Assembly: GCF_015841355.1 (NCBI RefSeq)
Contig: NZ_CP064908.1
Span: forward strand, 1,364,001-1,428,000
Reading direction: 5' to 3'
Length of the DNA stretch: 64,000 bases
Source of the DNA: Synechococcus sp. CBW1107
Lineage (GTDB): Bacteria > Cyanobacteriota > Cyanobacteriia > PCC-6307 > Cyanobiaceae
Made by a program: the position numbers and the translations under genes. Position 1 is the stretch's first letter. The number at the start of each line of letters is the position of its first letter. Positions 52,923-62,748 of this stretch are shown here, piece after piece. The notes beneath the pieces were generated by a model. It was not told where the DNA came from and ran no database searches. It worked only from the letters and a program-made list of their open reading frames with translations.

Positions 52923-54404
52923 GTGAACGGGCCTGTGGCAAGCGCGCACCCCACGCCGGAACGGCCCGACCGGATGGAAGAGGCCTGTGGGGTCTTTGCC
53001 GTGTATGCCCCTGGCCAGCAGGTGGCCAACCTCACCTATTTCGGCCTCTACGCCCTGCAGCACCGGGGCCAGGAGTCGGCTGGCATCGCTGTATTCAACG
53101 GCGACAAGGTGCGGCTGCACAAGGACATGGGCCTGGTGAGCCAGGTGTTTGATCAGGACGTGCTCGAGCGCATGCCCGGTGATCTGGCTGTGGGCCACAA
53201 CCGCTATTCCACCACCGGCAGCAGCCGGGTCTGCAATGCGCAGCCCGTGGTGCTGATGACCCGACTCGGCCCGTTCGCCCTGGCCCACAACGGCAACCTG
53301 GTCAATGTCGAGGATCTGCGCCAGTCGGTGCAGGCCAGTGAGATCCAGTTCACGTCCACCACCGACTCGGAGCTGATCGCCTTCGCTCTCCAGCACGCCG
53401 TCGATGGAGGACTGGGCTGGGAGGAGGCGATCCGTGATGCGGCGGGCCGCTGCCGCGGCGCCTTCAGCCTGGCGATCGGTACCCCCGATGGGCTGTTCGC
53501 CCTGCGCGACGGCCATGGGGTGCGCCCCCTGGTGTTCGGCCACCTCGGCGACAAGCACCAGGGCCAGTGGGTCGTGAGTAGTGAGACCTGCGGACTCGAC
53601 ATCATCGGTGCCGCCTACGACGGTGACGTGGGACCCGGTGAACTGATCCGCTTCAGTGCCGGGGACCCGCTGCCGGCCCGTCAGCGCTGGTGCGATGAGC
53701 CCACCAAGCTCTGCGTGTTCGAGATGATCTACTTCGCCCGGCCCGACAGTCGCTTCTTCGGCGAATCCCTCTACAGCTACCGCCACCGCATCGGTGAGGT
53801 GCTGGCTCGGGAAACGGCGGTGGAGGCCGACATCGTGATCGGCGTTCCCGATTCCGGCATTCCCGCCGCCATCGGGTTCTCCAAGGCCAGCGGCATTCCC
53901 TTCGCGGATGGCCTGATCAAGAACCGGTACGTGGGCCGCACCTTCATTCAACCCACCCAGGCGATGCGGGAGGCGGGCATCCGCGTCAAGCTCAACCCCC
54001 TGCCGGATGTGCTCTCCGGCAAACGTGTGGTGGTGATCGACGATTCGATCGTGCGGGGCACCACCAGCCGCAAGCTGGTGCTCGCTCTGCGTGAGGCCGG
54101 TGCCACCGAGGTGCACATGCGGATCAGTTCACCGCCCGTCACCCACCCCTGCTTCTACGGCATCGACACCGACAACCAGGATCAGCTGATTGCTGCTCGC
54201 CTCAATCTCCAGGAGATCACCGATCACCTCCAGGTTGATTCCCTGGCCTATCTCAGCCAGGAGGGCATGCTTGAAGCGGCCCACGACAACGCCTCTCACT
54301 TCTGCACCGCCTGCTTCGATGGCAACTACCCGATCGACATGGACGAGTCCGTGCGGTCCAGCAAGTTGATGCTCGAGCCCACGGGCCTGGCAGCCCGTGT
54401 CTGA
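52923..54404 (+). CDS. purF: Amidophosphoribosyltransferase
   Basis: Commits PRPP to purine synthesis. GTG 52923 (AAAGG 10 nt upstream) gives 493 residues with a 21-residue propeptide before the nucleophile C22 in EEACGVFAVY; ATG 52974 would leave only four. The glutaminase domain has LQHRGQESAGIAV and GHNRYSTTGSS; the transferase domain has VVIDDSIVRGTTS (PRPP loop). Cysteines in CVFEMIYFARPD, THPCFYG and FCTACFDG mark it as the iron-sulfur Bacillus type. It converges with the topoisomerase gene, 10 bp between stops. Confidence 0.96.
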   Translation: MNGPVASAHPTPERPDRMEEACGVFAVYAPGQQVANLTYFGLYALQHRGQESAGIAVFNGDKVRLHKDMGLVSQVFDQDVLERMPGDLAVGHNRYSTTGSSRVCNAQPVVLMTRLGPFALAHNGNLVNVEDLRQSVQASEIQFTSTTDSELIAFALQHAVDGGLGWEEAIRDAAGRCRGAFSLAIGTPDGLFALRDGHGVRPLVFGHLGDKHQGQWVVSSETCGLDIIGAAYDGDVGPGELIRFSAGDPLPARQRWCDEPTKLCVFEMIYFARPDSRFFGESLYSYRHRIGEVLARETAVEADIVIGVPDSGIPAAIGFSKASGIPFADGLIKNRYVGRTFIQPTQAMREAGIRVKLNPLPDVLSGKRVVVIDDSIVRGTTSRKLVLALREAGATEVHMRISSPPVTHPCFYGIDTDNQDQLIAARLNLQEITDHLQVDSLAYLSQEGMLEAAHDNASHFCTACFDGNYPIDMDESVRSSKLMLEPTGLAARV

Positions 54405-54414
54405 CTCGAGCTTC

Positions 54415-56877
54415 TCAGCTGAGCAAGGGCACCAGCTCCAGCACGGTTTCATCGGCTGAACAGGGCCAGAGCGGTTCGGCCGGGCCTTCCTCGGCCGTGC
54501 TGCGCTGCAGGTCGGACACCACCAGACGCGCGCTGCGACCCGAGGAGAACCTCAGGGCCACGATGGATGAGCGTCCTGCCTGAAGATCGGCCAGTTCATC
54601 CTCCCGCTGGCGGAAGCGCAGGCCGATCTGACCCAGGTCGCCACGCTCGCAGCGGCGCAGGCTCTCCACCTGAAGCCGCTTCAGCTGGCTGTGGCGGCTG
54701 ACCAGCAGCACGTCGGTCCCCGGATCGACGCAGGCCGCCCCCACCACGCTTTCGCCTGGCAGCAGGCGCAACAGCATCGGACCCTGCGCGGCCTTGCCCA
54801 TCAGCGGGAGGGTGTCGTCATTCACCGCCAGTCTGAGCAGGCGGCCAGTGGTGCTGGCCACCACCAGGTCCTGACCGTCCGTGCAGGGCACGACCCGGCG
54901 AAGCTGCACGCCGTCCCTGAGCTTCAGCACGGTGGCGGCCCGGCCGGAGAGTTCGCTGAACGCCTCGATCGGCAGCCGTTTGAAGCGGCCATCGCTGCTG
55001 AGCAGACCCAGGGTTCCCGTGGGCTTCTGCGGCAGGGGCAGCACCTCCACGATCGGATCGCCCAGCAGGCTCTCGGGCAGGAACTTCTCCAGGGAACCGG
55101 GCTGCTGGGCGGCGAATTCCCAGCGCAGCATGGCCACCCGGCCACTGGCGCTGAAGGCCAGCAGGGAGGGCTTGTCGGCCACCGGCAGGATCAGACGGGC
55201 CGGGGCCGGATGGTCCCCAAGCGGTGCCGCTTCATCGAGGTGCAGCCGCCCCAGCACCTGGGGGGCCACGATCCGCACCACCCCATCGGCCTGAATCAGC
55301 AGCCGCCCATCTCCGGGCAGGGACTCGAGGGCCTGCTGGCGTTGCAGTTCGGTGTTGGGCCGCACTGCGGCCGCCCGTTGGGCCACCAGATCGTCACCGC
55401 CGGCCACCAGCCTGGTGCGGCGGGGAGTGGAGTAGCGCTTCCTGAGGGCCTTGAGTTCGCTCACCATGGCATCGAGCAGGGCCGGTCGATCGTCGAGCAG
55501 GTGACGCAGCCGTTCCCGTTCCTCCAGCAGCTCCGCGGACTCCTTGCGCAGTCCGTCCTGCTCCAGACTCGTGAGCCTGCGCAGCGGCATGGCCAGCACG
55601 GCATCGGCCTGGCGTTCACTCAGGTCGAAGTGCACCTGCAGGCTGGCTCTGGCACTGGCGGCATCCGTGGACCCCTGGATCCTCTCGATCACCTCCGGCA
55701 GGGCTTCGAGGGCACGGATCAGCCCTTCCACCACTTCGAGCCGGTCCTCGGTGCGTCGTAGGGAATGGCTGGTGCGGCGGATCAGGGTGTGTTCCCGGTA
55801 CTCCAGGAACTGGTTGAGCATCTGGCGCAGGCTTAGCTGCTGGGGCTGCCCGTTCACCAGGGCGAGCAGGATGGCGCCGAAATTGCTCTGCAGAGAGGTG
55901 CGCCGTTGCAGGTCGGTGAGCACCTTGGTGGCCTCGGCATCCCGGCGCAGCTCGATCACGACACGCATCCCTTCGCGGTCGCTCTCGTCGCGGATGTCGG
56001 CGATCCCGCCGATCTTGCCGTCGTTCACCTGCTCGGCGAGCTTCTCGATCCAGCCGGCCTTGCTCAGCTGATACGGCAACTCGGTGATCACCACGGCACT
56101 GCGGCGGTGCCGGCCCTTGCCGGGCTGGACTTCCTCGATGTGGGCGATGCCACGCATCGGGATGCTGCCGCGCCCGTGCAGGTAGGTGTCGCGCACGCCG
56201 CTGCCCACCAGCACCTCCCCTCCGGTGGGGAAGTCGGGCCCGGGCACCAGTTCGAGCAGTTTCTCGTCGCTCAGCTCAGGCTTGCGGATCAGAGCGATGA
56301 GGGCGTCGACCACCTCGCCCAGGTTGTGGGGGGGGATGCTGGTGGCCATGCCCACAGCGATACCCGAGCAGCCGTTGAGCAGCAGAAACGGCAGCTGGGC
56401 CGGCAGCACCGTGGGCTCCTGCTGGGAGCCATCGAAGTTGGAGGTGAAATCGACCGTGTCGCTTCCGATCTCATCCAGGAGCGCCTGGTGTGCGATCGGA
56501 GCCAGCCGGGTTTCGGTGTAGCGCATGGCCGCCGGCGGGTCGTCGTCGACCGAACCGAAGTTGCCGTGGCCATCCAGCAGCGGATGGCGGCTGGCGAAGG
56601 TCTGCACCTGGCGCACCAGAGCGTCGTAGACCGCCTGGTCGCCATGGGGGTGGTACTTCCCGAGCACATCACCCACCACCCGGGCACATTTGCGGTACGG
56701 ACGGTCCGGGGTCAGCCCCAGTTCATGCATCGCGAACAGGATGCGGCGCTGCACGGGTTTGAGACCATCGCGCACATCGGGAAGGGCGCGGCCCACGATC
56801 ACGCTCATCGCGTACTCGAGGTACGAGCGCTGCATCTCCTGATGCAGGGAGATGGGCTGGACGCGCTCCTCGGCCAT
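54415..56877 (-). CDS. gyrA: Type II topoisomerase A subunit (GyrA/ParC)
   Basis: An 820-residue DNA gyrase or topoisomerase IV A subunit. It starts with the family's [17 protein letters not shown] and has the catalytic tyrosine Y120 in [12 protein letters not shown]-terminal beta-pinwheel follows ([27 protein letters not shown]). The GyrA box (QRRGGKG-like) that defines gyrase is not visible, so ParC function is possible; the symbol follows common cyanobacterial use. At the quinolone-contact position (E. coli Ser83) it has Q81. It converges with purF, and the TPR gene follows upstream on the same strand. Confidence 0.93.
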   Translation of the reverse strand: MAEERVQPISLHQEMQRSYLEYAMSVIVGRALPDVRDGLKPVQRRILFAMHELGLTPDRPYRKCARVVGDVLGKYHPHGDQAVYDALVRQVQTFASRHPLLDGHGNFGSVDDDPPAAMRYTETRLAPIAHQALLDEIGSDTVDFTSNFDGSQQEPTVLPAQLPFLLLNGCSGIAVGMATSIPPHNLGEVVDALIALIRKPELSDEKLLELVPGPDFPTGGEVLVGSGVRDTYLHGRGSIPMRGIAHIEEVQPGKGRHRRSAVVITELPYQLSKAGWIEKLAEQVNDGKIGGIADIRDESDREGMRVVIELRRDAEATKVLTDLQRRTSLQSNFGAILLALVNGQPQQLSLRQMLNQFLEYREHTLIRRTSHSLRRTEDRLEVVEGLIRALEALPEVIERIQGSTDAASARASLQVHFDLSERQADAVLAMPLRRLTSLEQDGLRKESAELLEERERLRHLLDDRPALLDAMVSELKALRKRYSTPRRTRLVAGGDDLVAQRAAAVRPNTELQRQQALESLPGDGRLLIQADGVVRIVAPQVLGRLHLDEAAPLGDHPAPARLILPVADKPSLLAFSASGRVAMLRWEFAAQQPGSLEKFLPESLLGDPIVEVLPLPQKPTGTLGLLSSDGRFKRLPIEAFSELSGRAATVLKLRDGVQLRRVVPCTDGQDLVVASTTGRLLRLAVNDDTLPLMGKAAQGPMLLRLLPGESVVGAACVDPGTDVLLVSRHSQLKRLQVESLRRCERGDLGQIGLRFRQREDELADLQAGRSSIVALRFSSGRSARLVVSDLQRSTAEEGPAEPLWPCSADETVLELVPLLS

Positions 56878-56953
56878 CCGGTTCTGGGGTCTGAGGGCGG
56901 AAGGGGCTCAGCCTACAGATCCTCCCCGGAGAGGTTCCATCCTGCGTCCTGTC

Positions 56954-57856
56954 TCACTCCTCCCCGGAGTCCTCCCCGTCGCTGCTGCCGGTGGCGTTGG
57001 CATTGGCCCGGTCAGTGGCGGCCTTGATCGCCGGGTTCTCAAGCAGCACCCGGGTGCTGTCGCGCAGTCGCGGGCCCCAGAGCTGTTCCTTCTGGTAGGC
57101 CTCCAGCACATAGTTGGGTTCGATCGCCAGCGCCTGGCTGGCCATGTCCAGAGCTTCCTTCTGATCGCCCGGCCGGGCATTCAGCGCCGCGGCCAGGGCG
57201 AGCATGGGTTCGGCGGCCTTGGGGTTGATCTCCAGGGCCCGGCGCCAGCGCCGGATGGCGTCGTCCGTGCGGCCGATCTCGTAGAGCACCAGTCCCTGGT
57301 TGTTGATCGCCTCCCAGAAATCCTTGCGCAGGTTCGAGGCCCGCTCAAAGGACCCCAGGGCCGCCTGGGGATCGTTGAGCAGCAGGTGGGCATTGCCCAG
57401 GTCGAAATGGGCGCCGGGATTCTTGCTGTCGAGCTTCAGACCGGTTTGCAGCAGACCGATGGCCTGGCCGGGCTGACCGTCCCGCAGGGCCAGGGAGCCT
57501 TCCGCGAACCAGATGCCGGGGTTGCGCGGATCGAGCTGTTTGGCGCGCGCCAGGGACTGGCCGGCGGCCTTGATCTGATTGCTGCGCAGCTGCGCTTCCG
57601 CCAGCAGCACCCAGCCGCGGGGATCGTTGGGCAGCAGCTGCACCGTGAGGCCCGCCAGGCGAGCCGCGTCTTCGGCCTGTCCCAGCCGTAACAGGCGCGT
57701 GGCCGCCTGGGCGATGCCCAGCCCCGCCGCCTCCAGCTCCTCCCCCTTGGGGACGTACACGTAGGGAACGAGAGCCTGTGCGGGGGTGGCAGGCGCGATT
57801 GCCAGGGTCAGGGCCAGCGGAGCCGTCGCCAGAAAGTTGAACCAGCGCGGAGCCAT
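56954..57856 (-). CDS. Exported TPR-repeat protein
   Basis: A 300-residue protein with a signal peptide (ends near TPAQA) followed by about six tetratricopeptide repeats; examples are GWVLLAEAQLRSNQIKAAGQ, GIWFAEGSLALRDGQPGQAI, AHFDLGNAHLLLNDPQAAL and INNQGLVLYEIGRTDDAI. The tail is acidic (DGEDSGEE). It is likely a periplasmic or lumenal scaffold. It lies 26 bp after queG on the same strand, an order kept in other picocyanobacteria. Partner unknown. Confidence 0.85.
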   Translation of the reverse strand: MAPRWFNFLATAPLALTLAIAPATPAQALVPYVYVPKGEELEAAGLGIAQAATRLLRLGQAEDAARLAGLTVQLLPNDPRGWVLLAEAQLRSNQIKAAGQSLARAKQLDPRNPGIWFAEGSLALRDGQPGQAIGLLQTGLKLDSKNPGAHFDLGNAHLLLNDPQAALGSFERASNLRKDFWEAINNQGLVLYEIGRTDDAIRRWRRALEINPKAAEPMLALAAALNARPGDQKEALDMASQALAIEPNYVLEAYQKEQLWGPRLRDSTRVLLENPAIKAATDRANANATGSSDGEDSGEE

Positions 57857-57882
57857 GCCAGCCGTTCGATCCGGGAATCAGC

Positions 57883-58881
57883 CTAGGGGTCCGCTTCTGG
57901 TGTCCCAGGCTGGGCCGACCGCAGATTGCGCCGCCACATCCAGGGCTTGATCCGGCGCAGGGCGGAACCACGCAGCCGCTCATCCCAGTCGGCATCACTC
58001 CAGCCGAGGGCCTCCTCGGCGTGCAGAGTCAGCAACCAGTCCCTGGGCTGCAGGTCAGGATCCTCCGAACTGGGAAGCGGCTGCTGATTCCATGGGCACA
58101 CGTCCTGGCAGATGTCGCAGCCAGCAACCCAGGGACCCATGGCCGCGGCCATGGCGGGCGGGAGGGTGTCGTCGCGGTTTTCGATCGTGTGATAGGCCAG
58201 GCAGCGGTTGGCATCCACCACAAAGGGCTCGCTGATGGCGCCGGTCGGGCAGGCCTCGATGCAGCGGCTGCAGCGTCCGCAGAGAGGTTCAGAGGGAGCA
58301 TCTCCTGGGAGATCGGCGGTGGTGAGGAGGTGGCCGATCACCATCCACGACCCCCGGCGGGGGTGGATCAGGTTGCCGTTCTTGCCGATCCAGCCCAGAC
58401 CCGCCTGCTCGGCCCAGGCCTTGTCCAGCAGGGGAGCGCTGTCGACGCAGGCCCGCCAGCTCAAGCCAGGGCACTGCTTCTCCAGCCAGCGCCCCAGGCG
58501 GCGCAGACGTCCATCGATCACCCGGTGATAGTCCCTGCCCCAGCCGTAGCGGGCGACGGCCAGGCTGCCCGGGGCCCGCTTGGCGGCCACGTGATAGTTC
58601 AGTCCCACCGCCAGCAGGCTGCGCACACCGGGCAGCAGGCTGCTGACCTGGCGGCGGCGCGGATCGTTCATCCAGGCCATACCGGCCTGGTGACCGGCCT
58701 CCAGCCAGCGCTCGAGCGCCGCCGTGCGCAGGGGGATCCGCCCATCGCCTGGCAAGGCGGCCAGGCCCACCGGTTCGAAGCCCAACGCCCTGGCCTGGGC
58801 CTTGAGCGCGATCGCCAGGTCCTGGAGGCGGTGCTCCGTGCCGGCCGGAGCGACCGGTTGCTGGGGATGGCCTGATCTCAC
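57883..58881 (-). CDS. queG: Epoxyqueuosine reductase
   Basis: Last enzyme of queuosine tRNA modification; reduces epoxyqueuosine in tRNA with cobalamin and two [4Fe-4S] clusters. GTG 58881 gives 332 residues. Cluster motifs are CGRCSRCIEACPTGAI and CDICQDVCPWN. Also visible: RYGWGRDYH and GLGWIGKNGNLIHP, both family marks. An in-frame start at 58920 would overlap the divergent gene. The TPR gene follows. Confidence 0.95.
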   Translation of the reverse strand: MRSGHPQQPVAPAGTEHRLQDLAIALKAQARALGFEPVGLAALPGDGRIPLRTAALERWLEAGHQAGMAWMNDPRRRQVSSLLPGVRSLLAVGLNYHVAAKRAPGSLAVARYGWGRDYHRVIDGRLRRLGRWLEKQCPGLSWRACVDSAPLLDKAWAEQAGLGWIGKNGNLIHPRRGSWMVIGHLLTTADLPGDAPSEPLCGRCSRCIEACPTGAISEPFVVDANRCLAYHTIENRDDTLPPAMAAAMGPWVAGCDICQDVCPWNQQPLPSSEDPDLQPRDWLLTLHAEEALGWSDADWDERLRGSALRRIKPWMWRRNLRSAQPGTPEADP

Positions 58882-58912
58882 CCGTACAGTTGCCCCTGAT
58901 TGCCATCCTGCT

Positions 58913-59560
58913 GTGACCACTGCCCCAACCAGCCGTCTTGGCTATCTCCTGCGCTGGCTCGGCCTCACCCTCGTCGTGCTGCTGGGGCTGCAGCTGGCGG
59001 CGGTGCTTTCCGCCTGGAGCTGGCAGGAGGAGGCGTTCCGCCAGATGGTGATCGAGCGTCTGATCACCCAGTCGCCGATGGCGCTGGTGGGCCTGCTGCT
59101 GGCTCTGTTCGGCTCCCGCCTCGACCAGACCGACCCCCGCTCCCCCCTGCGTTGGCTGGTGGCCGCTCTGGCGGCCGTTCTTGCCATTGCCCTGGCGGTG
59201 TCGGTGCCGGTGGCGATCAGCGGCGATGGTGTGCTGACCGCCAAGACCGAGCAGACCCTGACCGCCCAGCGCAGTCAGCTGGAGATGGCCAAGCAGCAGA
59301 GCCAGAATCCGCAGGTGCTGGAACAACTGGTGCGCCAGGCTGAGCAGTCCGGGCAGGTGCCGCCCCAGGCCACCGAGGAACAGAAGCAACAGGCGGCCCG
59401 TGGTTTCATCGATCGCCAGCTGCAGCAGATGGAACAGCAGTTCAAGGAGGCCGAGCGGGCTCAGGGTCTGGCGGTGAATCAACGCCGCTATGCCGGCACC
59501 GGCTCGGCCGCCGTGCTGGCCGTGGCCTTCACCCTGCTGGCTCTGGCCGCGTTGCTCTGA
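58913..59560 (+). CDS. HpsJ-like membrane protein
   Basis: A 215-residue protein with hydrophobic segments near residues 14-32, 50-66 and 82-101, a long polar coiled stretch rich in Gln and Glu (about 110-180), and a final membrane span (TGSAAVLAVAFTLLALAALL). The pattern resembles HpsJ-type proteins of cyanobacteria, but the family call is tentative. GTG 58913 is the first start clear of queG on the other strand. Function unknown. Confidence 0.65.
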   Translation: MTTAPTSRLGYLLRWLGLTLVVLLGLQLAAVLSAWSWQEEAFRQMVIERLITQSPMALVGLLLALFGSRLDQTDPRSPLRWLVAALAAVLAIALAVSVPVAISGDGVLTAKTEQTLTAQRSQLEMAKQQSQNPQVLEQLVRQAEQSGQVPPQATEEQKQQAARGFIDRQLQQMEQQFKEAERAQGLAVNQRRYAGTGSAAVLAVAFTLLALAALL

Positions 59561-59653
59561 AATCCCTCGGAACCATCCCGGACGCTGCTGCCCCCCCAGG
59601 CGGCTGGCTAGGTTGCTCACAGCAATCCGAACACCGGACAACCGGGACCATCC

Positions 59654-60406
59654 TTGGTGCAGACGAGCCCCAGACCTGATCAACCCTTGGGGACCCGGTT
59701 GCAGCAGGACCTCAAGAATGATCTGATCGCCGGTCTGCTGGTGGTCATTCCCCTGGCCACCACCATCTGGCTGGCGACCACGGTGAGCCGCTTCGTGCTC
59801 GCCTTTCTCACCTCGATTCCCAAGCAATTCAATCCTTTCAATACCCTCAATCCCCTCCTCCAGGAGTTGATCAACCTGGGGGTGGGGTTGCTGGTTCCTC
59901 TGTTGGGGATCCTGCTGATCGGTCTGATGGCCCGCAACATCGTCGGGCGCTGGCTGCTCGATTTCGGTGAGGGAACCCTCCAGCGAATTCCCCTCGCCGG
60001 TTCGGTCTACAAGACTCTCAAGCAATTGCTTGAAACGGTCTTCCGAGACAATTCCACCCGCTTCCGCCGGGTGGTCCTGGTGGAATATCCACGCAAGGGC
60101 CTGTTTGCCCTCGGGTTTGTCACCGGGGTTCTCGGCACTGCGATGCAGGGGGGCTTTGATCAACCGATGCTGAGTGTGTTCATTCCCACGGCTCCCAACC
60201 CCACCACCGGCTGGTACGCCGTGGTGCCTGAAACCGCGGTCCGCGATCTGGACCTCTCGGTGGAGGATGCCTTCCGCACGATCATCTCCGCTGGGATCGT
60301 CAGCCCCGATGATGAGCGTGAAACCCCGGCCAGCCGCAGCTTCTCCAGTCTTCTCGCCCAGCTGCGCGCCCCCGTTTTCTCCTCCGCCCCTCCCAACAAG
60401 CCCTGA
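59654..60406 (+). CDS. DUF502 membrane protein
   Basis: A 250-residue protein with two membrane spans (GLLVVIPLATTIWLATTVS and LGVGLLVPLLGILLIGLM) followed by the DUF502 signature RIPLAGSVYKTLKQLLETVF, ALGFVTG and VFIPTAPNPTTGW. Cyanobacterial and plant members are membrane proteins of uncertain role. TTG 59654 or GTG 59657 is the start. nusB follows 29 bp later. Confidence 0.85.
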   Translation: MVQTSPRPDQPLGTRLQQDLKNDLIAGLLVVIPLATTIWLATTVSRFVLAFLTSIPKQFNPFNTLNPLLQELINLGVGLLVPLLGILLIGLMARNIVGRWLLDFGEGTLQRIPLAGSVYKTLKQLLETVFRDNSTRFRRVVLVEYPRKGLFALGFVTGVLGTAMQGGFDQPMLSVFIPTAPNPTTGWYAVVPETAVRDLDLSVEDAFRTIISAGIVSPDDERETPASRSFSSLLAQLRAPVFSSAPPNKP

Positions 60407-60435
60407 ACCGCGGTCTGCCCCCCTCGCCCCACCCG

Positions 60436-61050
60436 ATGCCGAGTCGATCCATCTCCAGAGAACTGGCCCTGCTGATGCTGGGCCAGGTCAATGACCGCGT
60501 TCCGCCGGCCGATCTGCCGCTCGAGAGCCTGTTGCAGCAGGCTCTCGCCAGCCTGGCCCAGCATGTGCGCGACGCCCTGGACAACTCCGAGCTCGATCTG
60601 CAGCAGGCCCAGCAGCAGCTGCTCGACAGCGAACTGATCGATGGTGCCGATCAGATTTCCCGGGTTCGGGATCATCTGCAGCGGGGGCTGACCCATGCCG
60701 AGCAGGCCCTCAATCGGCTCTCGGCCAGCCTGGAGCTGCCGCGTCTGCTGATGCTCGCCGACCAGAGCGAGATCCGTGAGGGGGCGATCGCCCGCACCCG
60801 CGCTGTGCTTCAGGACCGGGATGCCCTGGATTCCCGTCTCGATGCCGTGATGGAAGGCTGGCGCCTCGGCCGCCTTCCCCGCATCGACCGCGACATCCTG
60901 CGGCTGGCGGCCGTGGATCTCCACACCTTCGGAACGCCGGCCCCGGTGGCCTGCAACGAGGCCGTGGAGCTGGCCAACCGCTACAGCGATGATCAGGGCC
61001 GCCGGATGATCAATGGGATCCTGCGTCGCCTCACCACCTCCGTCTCCTGA
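60436..61050 (+). CDS. nusB: Transcription antitermination factor NusB
   Basis: A 204-residue RNA-binding factor that joins NusE (S10) on boxA in rRNA antitermination. It begins SRSISRELALLMLGQVNDR; the extra middle part is rich in Gln and Leu. The conserved C-terminal half holds VMEGWRLGRLPRIDRDILRLA, NEAVELANRYSDDQGRRMING, as in NusB. Longer than E. coli NusB by about 65 residues, typical of cyanobacteria. ftsY begins 6 bp after its stop. Confidence 0.94.
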   Translation: MPSRSISRELALLMLGQVNDRVPPADLPLESLLQQALASLAQHVRDALDNSELDLQQAQQQLLDSELIDGADQISRVRDHLQRGLTHAEQALNRLSASLELPRLLMLADQSEIREGAIARTRAVLQDRDALDSRLDAVMEGWRLGRLPRIDRDILRLAAVDLHTFGTPAPVACNEAVELANRYSDDQGRRMINGILRRLTTSVS

Positions 61051-61056
61051 GCAAGC

Positions 61057-62673
61057 ATGGTCTTCGACTGGTTCCGGCGGCGCACCACTTCCACCGAGCC
61101 TGAGGCTGAGCCCACGCCGGTCAAGCAGGCTGGCGAGGACATGGTCGCTGACCGTGCCTCCGGCCTGTCAGACGCGCCAGATCCAGCCGCCTCGGCCACT
61201 CAACCCGCAGCGGAGGCGGTGGTCCAGGCGCCAGCCACGCCAGCCGCTGTCGATCAGGATGCCCTGGACTGGGCCCGTCAGGCCTATGCCCGCCTCAAGG
61301 CCGAGCAGGAGCGCAGCCGGCCAGCCGCCGAAGACCAGGTCGCTGAACCAGAGCCTGAACCCGTTCCGGCCGCAACGCCTCAACCTGAACCCGTCGCCGC
61401 CGCTGAGCCGGAGAACTCCTCCGAGACCAGCCCTACTCCGGGGGATCCGACCACACCAGCCGCGTCAGCCACCACACCTGAGCCACCTCCAGCCCTGGAG
61501 CCTCCCGGTGCCGCCGGCCCCTCCCTGCTGGAGCTGGCTGCGGCCAGTCGGGCCGAGCGCCAGCGGACCGTGCTCGCTCCCGGCACCGACGAGTCGCGGC
61601 CGACGCCGGAACCCACGGCTGAGCCGCCGGTCTCCACGACTGAGGAGGCCGGCCCACAGCTGGGGTCCTTCGATGCCGAGTTCACCTGGTCCGCCGAGGT
61701 GCTCGCGGCCCAGGGCCGTCGCGCCGATCAGGTTTCCCTTGAGGAGATCGACTGGCTCAGCCGCCTGCGCCGCGGCCTGGAGAAGACCCGCCGCGGCCTG
61801 GTCACCCAACTGCTCGACAACCTCGGAGACGATCCCCTCACCCCGGAGGTGCTCGACGATCTGGAAACCACTCTGCTGCGCGCCGACGTGGGGGTACAGG
61901 CGACCGACCATGTCCTCGAGGCCCTGCGCAGGCGTCTGAACGAAGAGGTGGTCGAGCCGGAGGAGGGTCTCCGCTTTCTCAAGGAGCAGCTGCGCGGGCT
62001 GCTCGAGACGCCGATCGAAGCCAGCGGCGAGCGTCTGCTGGCCCCGCAGCGGGACCGACTCAATGTCTGGTTGCTGGTGGGGGTCAACGGTGTCGGCAAA
62101 ACCACCACCCTGGGCAAGCTGGCCAATCTGGCGGTGCGCAGTGGCTACAGTTGCCTGATCGCCGCCGCCGACACCTTCCGCGCCGCCGCCGTGCAGCAGG
62201 TGAGCGTCTGGGGCGAGCGCAGCGGAGTGCCGGTGATCGCCAACCCCAGTGCCAATGCCGATCCGGCCGCCGTGGTCTACGACGCCATCGGCGCGGCCCG
62301 CTCCAGGGGCATCGAACTGGTTCTGGTGGACACGGCCGGCCGGCTGCAGACCAAGAACAACCTGATGGAGGAACTCAGCAAGGTGCGGCGCATCGTCGAC
62401 AAGCTGGCCCCGGAAGCGGTGGTGGAATCCCTGCTGGTGCTTGATGCCAGCCAGGGGCAGAACGGTCTGCGCCAGGCGATGGCCTTCGCCAGTGCCGCCG
62501 GTCTCACGGGGGTGGTGCTCACCAAGCTGGATGGCAGTGCCCGGGGTGGTGTGGCCCTGGCGGTGGCCTCCGAAGCCGGCCTGCCGATCCGTTTCATCGG
62601 CGCCGGCGAGGGCATCCGCGATCTGAGGCCCTTCAACAGCTTTGAGTTCGTCGAAGCCCTGCTCTCCAGCTGA
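61057..62673 (+). CDS. ftsY: Signal recognition particle receptor FtsY
   Basis: GTPase that docks the SRP-ribosome complex at the membrane. The 538-residue protein has an acidic, Pro/Ala/Thr-rich N-terminal extension of about 220 residues and then the NG domain. The P-loop is GVNGVGKT (342-349), followed by DTFRAAAVQQ, DTAGRLQTKNNLMEEL and TKLDGSARGG. The ending FNSFEFVEALLSS is usual. It is placed between nusB and the PP2C gene, as in other picocyanobacteria. Confidence 0.96.
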   Translation: MVFDWFRRRTTSTEPEAEPTPVKQAGEDMVADRASGLSDAPDPAASATQPAAEAVVQAPATPAAVDQDALDWARQAYARLKAEQERSRPAAEDQVAEPEPEPVPAATPQPEPVAAAEPENSSETSPTPGDPTTPAASATTPEPPPALEPPGAAGPSLLELAAASRAERQRTVLAPGTDESRPTPEPTAEPPVSTTEEAGPQLGSFDAEFTWSAEVLAAQGRRADQVSLEEIDWLSRLRRGLEKTRRGLVTQLLDNLGDDPLTPEVLDDLETTLLRADVGVQATDHVLEALRRRLNEEVVEPEEGLRFLKEQLRGLLETPIEASGERLLAPQRDRLNVWLLVGVNGVGKTTTLGKLANLAVRSGYSCLIAAADTFRAAAVQQVSVWGERSGVPVIANPSANADPAAVVYDAIGAARSRGIELVLVDTAGRLQTKNNLMEELSKVRRIVDKLAPEAVVESLLVLDASQGQNGLRQAMAFASAAGLTGVVLTKLDGSARGGVALAVASEAGLPIRFIGAGEGIRDLRPFNSFEFVEALLSS

Positions 62674-62748
62674 GCCTCTTGAACCGGGGAATCCTGCTAC
62701 CTTCGGCGCCTGCGGCCGCCTGTTACGAGCCGCACGCCGCCAGCCCGC

